A stretch of DNA of 32,210 nucleotides from Candidatus Eiseniibacteriota bacterium (GCA_016223045.1 JACRPT010000066.1:1-32210), one strand, 5' to 3'. Positions 14,842 through 22,192 are shown, counted from the stretch's first letter. The notes: generated by a model not told the origin, from the letters alone. Made by a program: numbers and translations.

Positions 14842-15966
14842 AGGCCATCTCGTTCGCGGCGCCCGTTCCTACCTACCTGCTGACGCTCGCGGGGCGACTG
14901 GGTGCGCGTGCGGACCCGGCTCGGCGGTATCTGCGGCAGCGACCTGGCGGTGGTCTCGCTCGCGGCCAGCCCCGCCACCTCGCCGTTCTCCTCGTTCCCC
15001 TTCGTGCTCGGTCACGAGAACGTGGGCGAGGTGGTCGAGGTCGGCCGGGACGTCCGCGGGTTCGCGCCCGGCGACCGCGTGGTGGCGAACCCGCTGCTCG
15101 CGTGCCGCGCCCGCGGCATCGCGCCGCCGTGCGCGGCGTGCGCCGCCGGAGCGCCGCAGCGCTGCGAGCGCTTCCCCGACGGCGCGCTCCCGGCCGGGAT
15201 GCTGATCGGCACCACGCGCGGGCTGGGCGGCAGCTGGGGCGAGCGCTTCGTGGCGCCCGCCGCGCAGCTCCTGCCCGTGCCCGCGGGCGTGGCGGACGAA
15301 GCGGCGGTGCTGGCGGAACCGCTGGCCTGCGCGGTCCACGCGGTGCGCGGGAGCCTGCCGGCGGCGGGGGAGCGCGTCCTGGTGCTGGGCGCCGGCTCGA
15401 TCGGGCTCCTCACCCTGGCCGCGCTGCGGGCGCTGGCCCCGCAGGCGGAGGTCACGACGCTGGCCCGCCACCGCTTCCAGGCGGAGCACGCGGAGCGCCT
15501 GGGCGCCGCGCGCGTGGTGATGGCGGCCGCGGGCACGCGGGCGCTCGCCGCGGCGGCCGGAGCGCGGCTGCTCGCCCCCGTGGTGGGCCCGCCGGTGGCG
15601 CTCGGGGGCTTCGACCGCAGCTACGTGTGCGTGGCGGGACGGCGCGCCATGGAGGAGGCGCTGCGCTTCACGCGCGCCGGCGGCACGGTGGCGCTGCTCG
15701 GCAACGCGCGCTCGCTCGATCGCGTGGACTGGACCCCGCTGTGGCTCAAGGAACTCGCCCTGCGCGGCAGCGTGTGCTACGGCGGCGGCCACGCCGGGGC
15801 CGCCCGGGGAGACTTCGAGGAGGCGATGCGGCTGGTGGTGGAGCACGGGGCCGCGCTGCGGCCGCTGGTGACCCACACCTTCCCGCTCGCCGAGCACCGG
15901 CGCGCGCTGGCCACGGCCCGGGACAGGGCGAGCGCGGGCAGCGTGAAGGTGGCGTTCCGGTTCTAG
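14838..15966 (+). pseudogene. Zinc-binding medium-chain dehydrogenase, frameshifted by an N-terminal deletion
   Basis: The start, GTG 14838, overlaps the lipid-kinase stop (GTGA) and reads VKAISFAAPVPTYLLTLAG, which looks like a genuine N-terminus. From about 14896 the dehydrogenase continues in a different frame: DWVRVRTRLGGICGSD, FVLGHENVGEVVEVG with the zinc-ligand GHE, four structural-zinc cysteines between CRARGIAPPC and QRCERF, and the Rossmann motif VLVLGAGSIG. An in-frame TGA at 14881 bars the body frame from starting earlier. The family normally has some 20-30 residues between these parts (a PG-rich loop), so a short stretch plus the frame was lost. Without the deletion it would be the fourth enzyme of the operon, perhaps a reductase of a keto intermediate. 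Confidence 0.75.
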
Positions 15967-15988
15967 TGTCCCGGGTCAGCGGTCTGCC

Positions 15989-16007
15989 GTGGCGCCGGGG
16001 GCGCCAC
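15989..16007. terminator. Hairpin between the convergent dehydrogenase and glycosyltransferase genes
   Basis: GTGGCGCC-GGG-GGCGCCAC forms a perfect 8-bp stem with a 3-base loop. It starts 22 bases after the dehydrogenase stop and lies 51 bases beyond the stop of the oppositely read glycosyltransferase. No T-tract follows. It probably acts as a bidirectional attenuating hairpin. Confidence 0.5.
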
Positions 16008-16057
16008 CGCGCCCGGATGCAGGCGAACCTCCGGCTCGGGACGCTGGCCGGCGGCGC

Positions 16058-17239
16058 TCACGCCGCGGAGGGGCAGCCGTCGGGAGCGCCGGTGCGGACG
16101 GGGCGTCCGCCGGGCGCGGAGCGCTTCGCGAGCGCCTGGCGGTAGACCTCCTCGATGCGCTCGGTGACGCGCGGCCAGGCGAGCTCGAGGGAGCGCGCGC
16201 GTCCGCGCTCGGCCAGGCGCTGGCGCCGCCCAGGATCGTCCACCAGCGCCACCAGCGCGGACGCCAGGGCGGGCACGTCACCGGGCGGGAACATCACGCC
16301 GTTCTCGCCCGGCGTCACCACCGAGCGGTAGCCGGGGATGTCCGAGGCCACCACCGCACGGCCCGCGGCCATCGCCTCCGCCAGCACGATGCCGAAGCTC
16401 TCGTTGCCGGAGGCGGGCGAGACGAAGATGTCGCCGGTGGCGTACCAGCGTGGCAGTTCGGCGCTCGGCACGTGCCCGAAGAACCGCACGCTGCCGCGGA
16501 TCGAGGCCGGCACCATGGCCTCGAAGCGCGCGCGCAGGTAGGAGTCACCGACCACCAGCAGCCGGGCGCGACCCCGCGTGCGCTCGACCACCCCGGGCAT
16601 CGCCGCGATCAGGTACTGCAGGCCCTTGCGCGGGTCGAGCCGGCCCACGAACAGGAGGTTCACCTTGTCCGGGTCGCGCCACTCCTCGAAGGGCCGCACC
16701 TCCGGGTGGAAGCGGGCCACGTCCACGCCGTTGGGGATCACGACGTACTCGCCCGGGTAGTAGCGTGCGGCTGTGGCCTCCGCGGTGCGCGACACCGCGA
16801 TGCGCGCGTCGAGCCGCGCCATCGCCCTCGCCAGGTACGCGCGGCCCATGTCCTGCAGCAGACTCCGCCCGCAGGTGGTGTGGAAGGTCCCCACCTGAGC
16901 GCAGGTCGCGATCTGGACCGCCAGCAGCGGCAGGGTGGGGGCGCTGGGGCTGTGGATGTGGAGCAGGTCGAAGTCGTAGGCCCGCATCAGCCGGCGCAGC
17001 TCCTGGCGCAGGGTGAGGCCGACGGTCACGTCCACGAAGGCGCCGTTGAAGGGGATGAGCAGGTTGTGGCCCACCCGCTCGACGCCCACGGTCCCGTTCG
17101 TCTCACCGTGGCGGAACCGGCTGGTGATGATGGTGACCTCGTGGCCGCGCCGGCGCAGCTCGACCGCGGTGTGGTGGACGTGCTCGGTCACACCCCCGTA
17201 GCGCGGGTAGTACGACTGCGAGACGATGCCGATCCTCAC
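16058..17239 (-). CDS. GT4-family glycosyltransferase (PimA-like)
   Basis: A 393-residue retaining glycosyltransferase of the GT-B fold. The N-domain begins VRIGIVSQSYYPRYGGVTEH, with the glycine-rich acceptor loop, and has HIHSPSAPTLPLLA and FHTTCG. The C-domain carries NLLFVGRLDPRKGLQYLI and the nucleotide-sugar site SPASGNESFGIVLAEAMAAG, the E-x7-E motif of family 4. The order of acceptor loop, HxH and C-domain resembles actinobacterial PimA, which mannosylates phosphatidylinositol. It reads from GTG 17239, overlapping the acyltransferase stop (GTGA), so the two are one transcript. PimA and an LpxL-type acyltransferase (PatA) are likewise paired in mycobacteria. The sugar and acceptor remain inferred. 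Confidence 0.85.
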   Translation of the reverse strand: MRIGIVSQSYYPRYGGVTEHVHHTAVELRRRGHEVTIITSRFRHGETNGTVGVERVGHNLLIPFNGAFVDVTVGLTLRQELRRLMRAYDFDLLHIHSPSAPTLPLLAVQIATCAQVGTFHTTCGRSLLQDMGRAYLARAMARLDARIAVSRTAEATAARYYPGEYVVIPNGVDVARFHPEVRPFEEWRDPDKVNLLFVGRLDPRKGLQYLIAAMPGVVERTRGRARLLVVGDSYLRARFEAMVPASIRGSVRFFGHVPSAELPRWYATGDIFVSPASGNESFGIVLAEAMAAGRAVVASDIPGYRSVVTPGENGVMFPPGDVPALASALVALVDDPGRRQRLAERGRARSLELAWPRVTERIEEVYRQALAKRSAPGGRPVRTGAPDGCPSAA

Positions 17240-18132
17240 GCCTCGACGCTCCTCGCCGCTGCCGCGGACGCTTCGGGCTCCGGCCCGGTGACGCCTTCCC
17301 AGAGCGGCCGGAAGATGCACCACTGGTCGATGTGCTCGCGGATATGGCGCTCGGAGGCGGCGGCCACCGCGGCGTTGAGCGCCGCGGTGGTGGGAAAGCG
17401 CGCCGGGTCGAGCGCCGGCTCCATGACGATGCGGAAGCGCCCCGGGCTCACGCGCTCGCAGTAGCCGCAGAGGATGAGCGCGCCGGTGCGCTGGGCCAGC
17501 ACGCCGGGGCCGGCGGGGAAGCGGGTCTCGCGCCCGAACAGCTCGACCGGCACGCCGTGGCTGTAGATGTCCCCGTCCACCATGAGCGCGACCAGGTCGT
17601 TGTGCTCGAGGGCCCGGAGCAGCTTGCGGAAGCCGTCCTCGGGCGCGACGGTGTGGATGGCCAGCTCGGACTTGGTCTCGCGCACCGCCGGGGTGAGCCA
17701 GCGCGTGATCTGCACCCCGGCCACCGCGTAGAGCGTCTAGCCCCAGTGGGCGAGCACGACGGCGGCCAGCTCCCAGTTGCCGAGGTGAGTGGAGGTGAGG
17801 ACCACGCCGCGCCCGCGCGAGACCGCCTGCTCGAGGTGCTCGCGCCCTGACACCTCGACCGAGTGCAGCAGCTCGTCACGGGTCAGGTGCGGGAGGCGGA
17901 AGAACTCGAACATCATGCGGTTGTAGCTGCGCATCATGCGCCGCACCACCTGAAGCCGCTCGCGGCGGCTGGCGCGGGGCATGACGGCCGCGAGGTCGGC
18001 GAGGGCCGCGTGGGGGCGCGCCGGGAAGCAGCGGAAGTGGACTTCCGTCAGCAGGTCGGCCAGCGCGTAGCCGAACCCCAGCGGCATCCCCGCCACCAGG
18101 GCGGTGAGCCAGCCGAACACCAGTCGAGACAT
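17236..18132 (-). pseudogene. LpxL/PatA-like lipid acyltransferase interrupted by an in-frame TAG
   Basis: The two halves lie in the same frame and join into one LpxL/HtrB-family acyltransferase of about 298 residues. The first half has an N-terminal membrane helix and the catalytic TSTHLGNWEL (the H-x4-E dyad). The second half has LVALMVDGDIYSHGVPVELF and FPAGPGVLAQRTGALILCG, the conserved GV-x-V-x-FFG and P-x-GP-x-LA-x-TGA blocks. Between them a TAG at 17739-17737 separates AHWG from TLYAVAGVQ, a place where a tyrosine (TAC) would fit. One base change would restore the gene. TAG is an ordinary stop for other genes here (15966, 29615), so recoding is unlikely. The start is ATG 18132, with a GGGGGAACGAG leader. 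Confidence 0.85.
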
Positions 18133-18187
18133 CTCGTTCCCCCACTCCGTGTGTGGGCGCGGCACGCCGGATCGGCCGAGCGCGGCC

Positions 18188-18217
18188 AAACTACTTTCTC
18201 GCCGGAAACGCTGTCAA
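18188..18217 (-). promoter_or_regulatory. Promoter of the acyltransferase-glycosyltransferase pair
   Basis: On the minus strand a perfect TTGACA (18212-18217) is followed after 18 bases by TAGTTT (18188-18193). Transcription would start near 18181, about 49 bases before the ATG at 18132. It points away from the predicted plus-strand promoter at 18273, so the gap is a divergent promoter region. Confidence 0.55.
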
Positions 18218-18272
18218 GCCGCGAGGCCCGCCCGGGGAGGCCGAGCGTTCTGCGCCGCACACACTTGCGTCA

Positions 18273-18302
18273 TTGACCCGCGTGCGCGGGCGGCGCTACG
18301 AT
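18273..18302 (+). promoter_or_regulatory. Promoter of the unrecognised gene at 18418
   Basis: TTGACC (18273-18278), an 18-base spacer and TACGAT (18297-18302). Five of six and four of six bases match the sigma-70 consensus. Transcription would start near 18309, giving a leader of about 109 bases before the ATG at 18418. Confidence 0.5.
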
Positions 18303-18417
18303 GCCGTCCGTTCGACCGGTTCCATCCGCTTTCCCGCCATCCGGGCGCGTCCGCGCCGGGATGCGTCGGGGAAGTGGGCTGCAGCGGGGCCACCCGGGGA
18401 TGCGGCAGGAGGCCTTC

Positions 18418-18840
18418 ATGGGCAGTCAGAAGATCGTCCGCTGCGAAATCCGACGTCGCGGGGCCGCGGGCGCGGGAACCACGCGCTTCGTCCCGCTCGA
18501 GATCTTCGGCCTGTGGGAGTACCTGATGACCCACAAGCACGACTTCGAGGTGCACGATCCGAGGGCATCGCTGTGGCTCGACATGGAGGACTCGCCGGAG
18601 GCCGCCTACGGCGAGAGCCAGTTCGAGCGGGTCACCGAGGTCACGGCATTCGTGTACTCGGAGCGCGACGAGATGTTCACGCGGGCTCGTCGCTACTTTT
18701 CGACCGAGGAGTGCGATCGCCTCAAGGAGATCTTCCTGAGCCACTACGGGGGCACGGACGCCAGGCTCCAGACCCACCTGCGCGAGCGCCCCGGCATCTG
18801 GCTGCACCGCGAGACCGCCGTGGTCGAAGCCGGCGGCTGG
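18418..18840 (+). CDS. Unrecognised protein, stop codon apparently lost
   Basis: The ATG at 18418 follows AGGAGG (18407-18412). The first 140 codons look like a genuine soluble protein: MGSQKIVRCEIRRRG, then VPLEIFGLWEYLMTHKHDFE, a run of acidic and aromatic residues, and GIWLHRETAVVEAGG. I do not recognise a family. After 18837 the translation turns into proline/arginine-rich noise, yet the frame has no stop until the end of mglA at 20301. A textbook terminator lies at 18903-18942, so the transcript should end before mglA and a fusion is unlikely. The TGG at 18838-18840 would be a natural TGA with one base changed. The 3' end given here is that inferred point, not an observed stop. Confidence 0.55.
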
Positions 18841-18902
18841 CCCTCCCCGGCCGCGCCGGGCCGCACCCCGCGCGGCCCCCCGGCCCGCTGGCGGCCCCGC
18901 CA

Positions 18903-18942
18903 GGCCCGCGCCGCCCCCCCCCGGCGGCGCGGGCCTCGTTTT
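18903..18942 (+). terminator. Intrinsic terminator after the 18418 gene
   Basis: GGCCCGCGCCGCC (18903-18915) pairs perfectly with GGCGGCGCGGGCC (18923-18935): a 13-bp stem with a loop of seven cytosines. TCGTTTT follows (18936-18942), giving a short T-tract. The nine-C run (18914-18922) that spans the stem base and loop is also a risky homopolymer for sequencing. Confidence 0.75.
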
Positions 18943-19248
18943 CCATCAAGGTCGCGTTCCGACCCGCCGATAAGAACCCCTGACAGGAGGCGCCCGGCGA
19001 GCAGCGCGGTCGCGCCCGCCGTGCGCACGACCGGCGGACGGCCCGCGTGCCCGCCATCGGCGGCGCCGGACGCCGCTAACGAGTATGGCGACCCCATCCG
19101 GCGGTTCGCGGCCGTACGCGCGGGTGCTTCGAGCATCGCGTTCGTGGCGGCTGCACCACCTTCAGGGTCCCTGTGGAGAAAGGGCGGCAAGGGGCTCCAT
19201 GGGAATCGGCCTTGCGAAAGGGTGGGGTCGCACAAGGAGGAAGACGCC
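18943..19248 (+). other. Intergenic stretch upstream of mglA
   Basis: About 306 bases between the terminator and the mglA start. The plus frame that leads into mglA is open here by chance (high GC) and shows no protein-like composition. I find no convincing -35/-10 pair; TAACGA at about 19078 is the only AT-rich element. It ends in the strong AAGGAGG (19234-19240) ribosome site of mglA. The mglA promoter must lie here but cannot be placed. Confidence 0.4.
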
Positions 19249-20301
19249 GTGGTCGTCGTGAGCTATTCCGGCAAGGAGATCAACGCCAAGCTCGTCTATT
19301 ACGGCGCCGGCTTGTGCGGGAAGACGACGAACCTCGAGTCCATCTACGAGGCGGTCCCCGATACCAGCCGCGGCAAGATGGTCAGCATGAAGACGCAGTC
19401 CGACCGGACGCTGTTCTTCGACCTGCTGCCGCTCGACCTCGGCGAGATCATGGGGTTCAAGACCCGGTTCCTGCTCTACACCGTGCCGGGCCAGGTGTTC
19501 TACAACGCCACGCGCAAGCTGGTGCTGAAGGGCGCCGACGCCATCGTGTTCGTGGCCGACAGCGAGGTCGGCAAGATGGAGGAGAACCGGGAGAGCCTGG
19601 CCAACCTGCGGGCGAACCTCTCCGAGTACGGGATCGCCCTGGACGACCTGCCCTGGGTGATCCAGTACAACAAGCGCGACCTGCCGAACGTCTACTCGGT
19701 GGACGAGCTGAACGCCGAGATGAACCCCGACGGGAAGATCCCCTGGTTCGAAGCGGTCGCGACAACCGGCAAGGGGGTGTTCGAGACCTTCCGCGGGGTC
19801 TCGCACCTGCTGATGGAGCGGGTGACCCGCGACCTGCGCCGCACCCCGACCGGCGCGGGCGCCTCGCGCTCCGCCGCGGCCGATGGGCCGGGGGCGAGGC
19901 CCGCGCACGGCACCGCGGCGCCGGTGGCGCCGTCGCGCGCGATCGCGCAGGAAGCCCAGCAGACCGCCCACCGCGAGGCCGGGGTTCCGGCAGGCCTCGA
20001 CTACGGGCGCGAGATCGATCTGCCGGGCGAGCCGCCCGCGCCGCCGAAGAAGGCCGCCGCGCCGGCGCCTGCCGGGGCCACGGTGCCGGCGGGTCGCAGC
20101 GTGCCGGTCGGCCCGGCGGCCGGGAAGCCGGACGCAGCCGCCAGCGGCCCCATCGCGGTGGTCAGCGTGGAGGCCCTGCCCGAGAGCGTGGGCGCAGCGG
20201 GCGGTGAGCCCGCCGCGCAGGCGGTCGCGGTGCCGATCGTCCTGCCGAAGAGCGGCACGCACGAGATCGTCGTGCGCATCGTGTTGAAGGTCGAGGGCTG
20301 A
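19249..20301 (+). CDS. mglA: MglA-type small Ras-like GTPase with long C-terminal tail
   Basis: Residues 1-200 form an MglA GTPase, the polarity switch that controls gliding or pilus reversals in myxobacteria. The P-loop is GAGLCGKTTN (residues 19-28), and the switch region gives DLLPLDLGEI and FLLYTVPGQVFYNATRKLVL, the MglA-typical replacement of the Ras DTAGQ. The base-specificity motif is NKRD. A further 150 residues follow, absent from canonical MglA (about 195 aa): a proline/alanine-rich linker, a DYGREIDLPGEPP patch, more linker, then a beta-like end GTHEIVVRIVLKVEG. GTG 19249 with AAGGAGG eight bases upstream fixes the start. No mglB (roadblock GAP) is adjacent. The tail may dock a partner or replace MglB contacts; this is inference. 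Confidence 0.9.
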   Translation: MVVVSYSGKEINAKLVYYGAGLCGKTTNLESIYEAVPDTSRGKMVSMKTQSDRTLFFDLLPLDLGEIMGFKTRFLLYTVPGQVFYNATRKLVLKGADAIVFVADSEVGKMEENRESLANLRANLSEYGIALDDLPWVIQYNKRDLPNVYSVDELNAEMNPDGKIPWFEAVATTGKGVFETFRGVSHLLMERVTRDLRRTPTGAGASRSAAADGPGARPAHGTAAPVAPSRAIAQEAQQTAHREAGVPAGLDYGREIDLPGEPPAPPKKAAAPAPAGATVPAGRSVPVGPAAGKPDAAASGPIAVVSVEALPESVGAAGGEPAAQAVAVPIVLPKSGTHEIVVRIVLKVEG

Positions 20302-20364
20302 CCCGGTCCGCGGTTGACGAAAGCTTTACCCGCGCCATCGGAGCCCGCGTCCCCGACATCCTCA

Positions 20365-20393
20365 TTGACACCGGGGGCGCGGGTTCCTAACTT
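20365..20393 (+). promoter_or_regulatory. Consensus promoter giving a possibly leaderless mRNA
   Basis: A perfect TTGACA (20365-20370), a 17-base spacer and TAACTT (20388-20393). Only six bases separate the -10 box from the ATG at 20400, so transcription should start at or next to the start codon. No ribosome site is present before the ATG, which agrees with leaderless translation. Confidence 0.65.
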
Positions 20394-20399
20394 CGTGGC

Positions 20400-20861
20400 A
20401 TGAAAGATCCCGTGCGGTGCATCACCACGACCCTCGTCCTTGCGCTCGTCCTCGGCGCAGCGCTGGCCCCGCGGCCGGCCCGTGCCGGTCTGTTCGATCC
20501 CCCCGCGTTCACGCCGCGCGTGCCGGTGAGCCCGCTGGCGCGGCCCGCTGCCTGGTTCGACCCGTCGCGCCTCCACCTCTCCTCGCTGGTGAGCGTGGGA
20601 TCGGGCGGATTCCGGGGCGGGGAACTCGGCGCACTCCAGGTGACGAGCCTGAGCTACAGTTTCAAGGCGCCGGTGTGGATGAGCGTCAGCCTCGGGAACG
20701 CCTGGGGTGCGGGGAGAGGGGATGCGCGCTCCTCGTTCTTCCTCGAGGGTTTCAACGTGCTGTACCGGCCGAGCGCCTCGATGTTCTTCCAGATCCAGTA
20801 CCGGGACATCCGCTCGCCGCTCCAGCTGGGCCCCTCCGGCTACGGCTACTGGGCGCCTTGA
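20400..20861 (+). CDS. Secreted, probable outer-membrane protein of FCB type
   Basis: A 153-residue protein with a clear signal peptide: positive MKDPVRC, hydrophobic TTTLVLALVLGAALA, then cleavage around RPARAG-LFD. The mature part has FDPSRLHLSSLVSVGSGG followed by amphipathic strands (LQVTSLSYSFKAPVWMSVSL, GFNVLYRPSASMFFQIQY) with alternating polar and hydrophobic residues. This matches the short beta-barrel-like proteins common in Eisenbacteria/Krumholzibacteria-type genomes, whose function is unknown. The promoter overlaps the start, making a leaderless mRNA likely. The gene ends 27 bases before trpA and may share its transcript. Confidence 0.7.
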   Translation: MKDPVRCITTTLVLALVLGAALAPRPARAGLFDPPAFTPRVPVSPLARPAAWFDPSRLHLSSLVSVGSGGFRGGELGALQVTSLSYSFKAPVWMSVSLGNAWGAGRGDARSSFFLEGFNVLYRPSASMFFQIQYRDIRSPLQLGPSGYGYWAP

Positions 20862-20888
20862 CCGGCCGCCCGGCGGCGGCCTGACCCG

Positions 20889-21677
20889 GTGAGCCGGCTC
20901 GCGGCCGCCTTCGCGCGCGCGCGCGGCGAGACGGGCCTCGTCCCGTTCGTCACGGCGGGCTATCCCTCGCTCGAGGAGACGCTCGCGATGCTGCGCGGCT
21001 TCGCGGCGCTGGGCGTGCGCGCCGTCGAGGTGGGCATCCCCTTCTCCGACCCCATCGCCGACGGGCCCGAGATCCAGCGGGCCTCGGAGTGGGCGCTACG
21101 CCGGCGTACCGGGCCGGCCGAGGTGCTGGCCGTCGTCGAGGCGCTGCGGCGCGAGTCCGAGCTGCCCGTGGTCGTGATGACCTATGCGAACCCGGTGCTG
21201 CGCTTCGGGCTGCCCGCGTTCACCGCGCGCGCGCAGGCGGCGGGGGTGGACGGGGTGATCGTCTCGGACCTGCCCCCGGACGAGTCGCCCGAGGTGTGGA
21301 GCGCCTTCGACGCGGCCGGGCTCGACACCGTGATGCTGGTGGCGCCCACCACCGACGAGGAGCGCGTGCCGGGGATCGTGGCGCGCTGCCGCGGTTTCCT
21401 CTACTGCCTGGCGCGCACCGGCGTGACCGGGGCGGTCTCGGCCGGCTTCGCGGGCTCGCTGCCCGAGCGCGTCGCCGCCCTGCGCCGGCACACCACGCTC
21501 CCGATCGGCGTGGGTTTCGGCATCTCGAATGCGGAGCAGGCGCGCGCCCTGAAGGGTCTGGCGGACGCGGTGGTGGTCGGGGCCGCCTTCATGCGCGCGG
21601 TCACCGAGGCGCCCGGTCGCGGCGCCACCGGGGGTGTGCTCGCGCTGGCGCGGGCGATCCACGAGGCGCTCGCCTGA
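20889..21677 (+). CDS. trpA: Tryptophan synthase alpha chain
   Basis: A complete 262-residue TIM barrel. The alpha subunit cleaves indole-3-glycerol phosphate to indole and glyceraldehyde-3-phosphate. PFVTAGYPS is followed by VEVGIPFSDPIADGPEIQRA, holding the catalytic glutamate and the conserved loop; MTYANPVLRFG corresponds to loop 2 with the second catalytic acid region; TGVTG and GVGFGIS form the phosphate-binding end. The start is GTG 20889, with a poor ribosome site. Unusually, no trpB or other trp gene is adjacent, whereas trpBA is normally a coupled pair; the partner must be elsewhere. No lesion seen. Confidence 0.95.
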   Translation: MSRLAAAFARARGETGLVPFVTAGYPSLEETLAMLRGFAALGVRAVEVGIPFSDPIADGPEIQRASEWALRRRTGPAEVLAVVEALRRESELPVVVMTYANPVLRFGLPAFTARAQAAGVDGVIVSDLPPDESPEVWSAFDAAGLDTVMLVAPTTDEERVPGIVARCRGFLYCLARTGVTGAVSAGFAGSLPERVAALRRHTTLPIGVGFGISNAEQARALKGLADAVVVGAAFMRAVTEAPGRGATGGVLALARAIHEALA

Positions 21678-21854
21678 CCCCCGCTCCGGCGATAATCGCA
21701 TGGGGGGGGAGGACATGGAGGCCGGGAGCCGGACCGGAGCCAGGCACCCGAGAGCACGGGGGCGGCGGGCGCCGGAGCGGGCCGCCGGCATGAGCGTGGG
21801 GCGGGGCGTCCACTCCGGGCTTGGACGACCGGGGCGAATGTGACTATTCTCGCC

Positions 21855-21882
21855 TTAAGTTGTTTGCAGTCCTAGCCGATAC
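21855..21882 (+). promoter_or_regulatory. Sigma-28 (FliA)-like promoter of csrA-flgM
   Basis: TTAAGTTG (21855-21862), a 12-base spacer and GCCGATAC (21875-21882) resemble the flagellar sigma-28 consensus TAAAGTTT-N11-GCCGATAA, with six of eight and seven of eight matches. It sits 55 bases upstream of csrA. The window encodes FliA itself (27381) and a FlgM-like protein (22236), which makes the assignment fitting. The spacer is one base longer than the optimum. Confidence 0.6.
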
Positions 21883-21894
21883 GCAGCTTGAACA

Positions 21895-21911
21895 GGGGTG
21901 AGGGAAGCCCC
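21895..21911 (+). promoter_or_regulatory. Possible CsrA-binding hairpin in the csrA leader
   Basis: GGGG (21895-21898) can pair with CCCC (21908-21911), presenting the loop TGAGGGAAG with a central GGA. A second GGA lies in the ribosome site GCGGAGGTGG (21921-21930). CsrA binds GGA in hairpin loops and near Shine-Dalgarno sites, so autorepression of csrA translation is plausible. The stem is short. Confidence 0.35.
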
Positions 21912-21937
21912 GGTGCTGGTGCGGAGGTGGCTTCACG

Positions 21938-22192
21938 ATGCTGGTCCTAACACGGAAGTTAGGAGAGAACATCCGGATCGGTGACTCGGTCAAGATCACG
22001 GTGCTCGAAGTCCGTTCGGGCCAGGTGAAACTCGGCATCGAGGCTCCCCCGGAGATCAAGGTGCACCGCGAAGAGATCTACGCCCGCATCCAGGAGGAGA
22101 ACCGCCGCGCCCAGCGCTCCAAGCCGGACGCCGCGGCGCCCTCCCCGGGCGGGGAAGACGACGACTCCAAGAAGGCCACCGGCTCCGGCTGA
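21938..22192 (+). CDS. csrA: Carbon storage regulator CsrA
   Basis: An 84-residue protein. Residues 1-58 are the complete CsrA/RsmA core: [34 protein letters not shown], and [14 protein letters not shown] with the conserved RNA-binding VHR-E. CsrA dimers bind GGA motifs in leaders and repress or stabilise mRNAs; beside flagellar genes it often represses flagellin via FliW. No fliW is in this window. The C-terminus adds an acidic/serine-rich tail of about 25 residues beyond the usual core. ATG 21938 follows GGAGGTGG. It is first in a two-gene unit with the FlgM-like gene, under a sigma-28-like promoter. Confidence 0.95.
   Translation: MLVLTRKLGENIRIGDSVKITVLEVRSGQVKLGIEAPPEIKVHREEIYARIQEENRRAQRSKPDAAAPSPGGEDDDSKKATGSG

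Noticed and set aside
17737-17739. TAG recoded as an amino acid (pyrrolysine or glutamine) in the acyltransferase
   Set aside because: TAG is used as an ordinary stop by at least two other genes in the window, and no other in-frame TAG is seen in a conserved gene.
18418-20301. A natural fusion of the 18418 protein with MglA
   Set aside because: A strong terminator lies between them, the intervening 130 codons look random, and mglA has its own perfect ribosome site and GTG.
21715-21843. Small open frame of 42 codons after a GGGGGGGAGG run, before csrA
   Set aside because: The ribosome-like sequence is only two bases from the ATG, the translation is Arg/Gly-rich, and it runs into the csrA promoter region.
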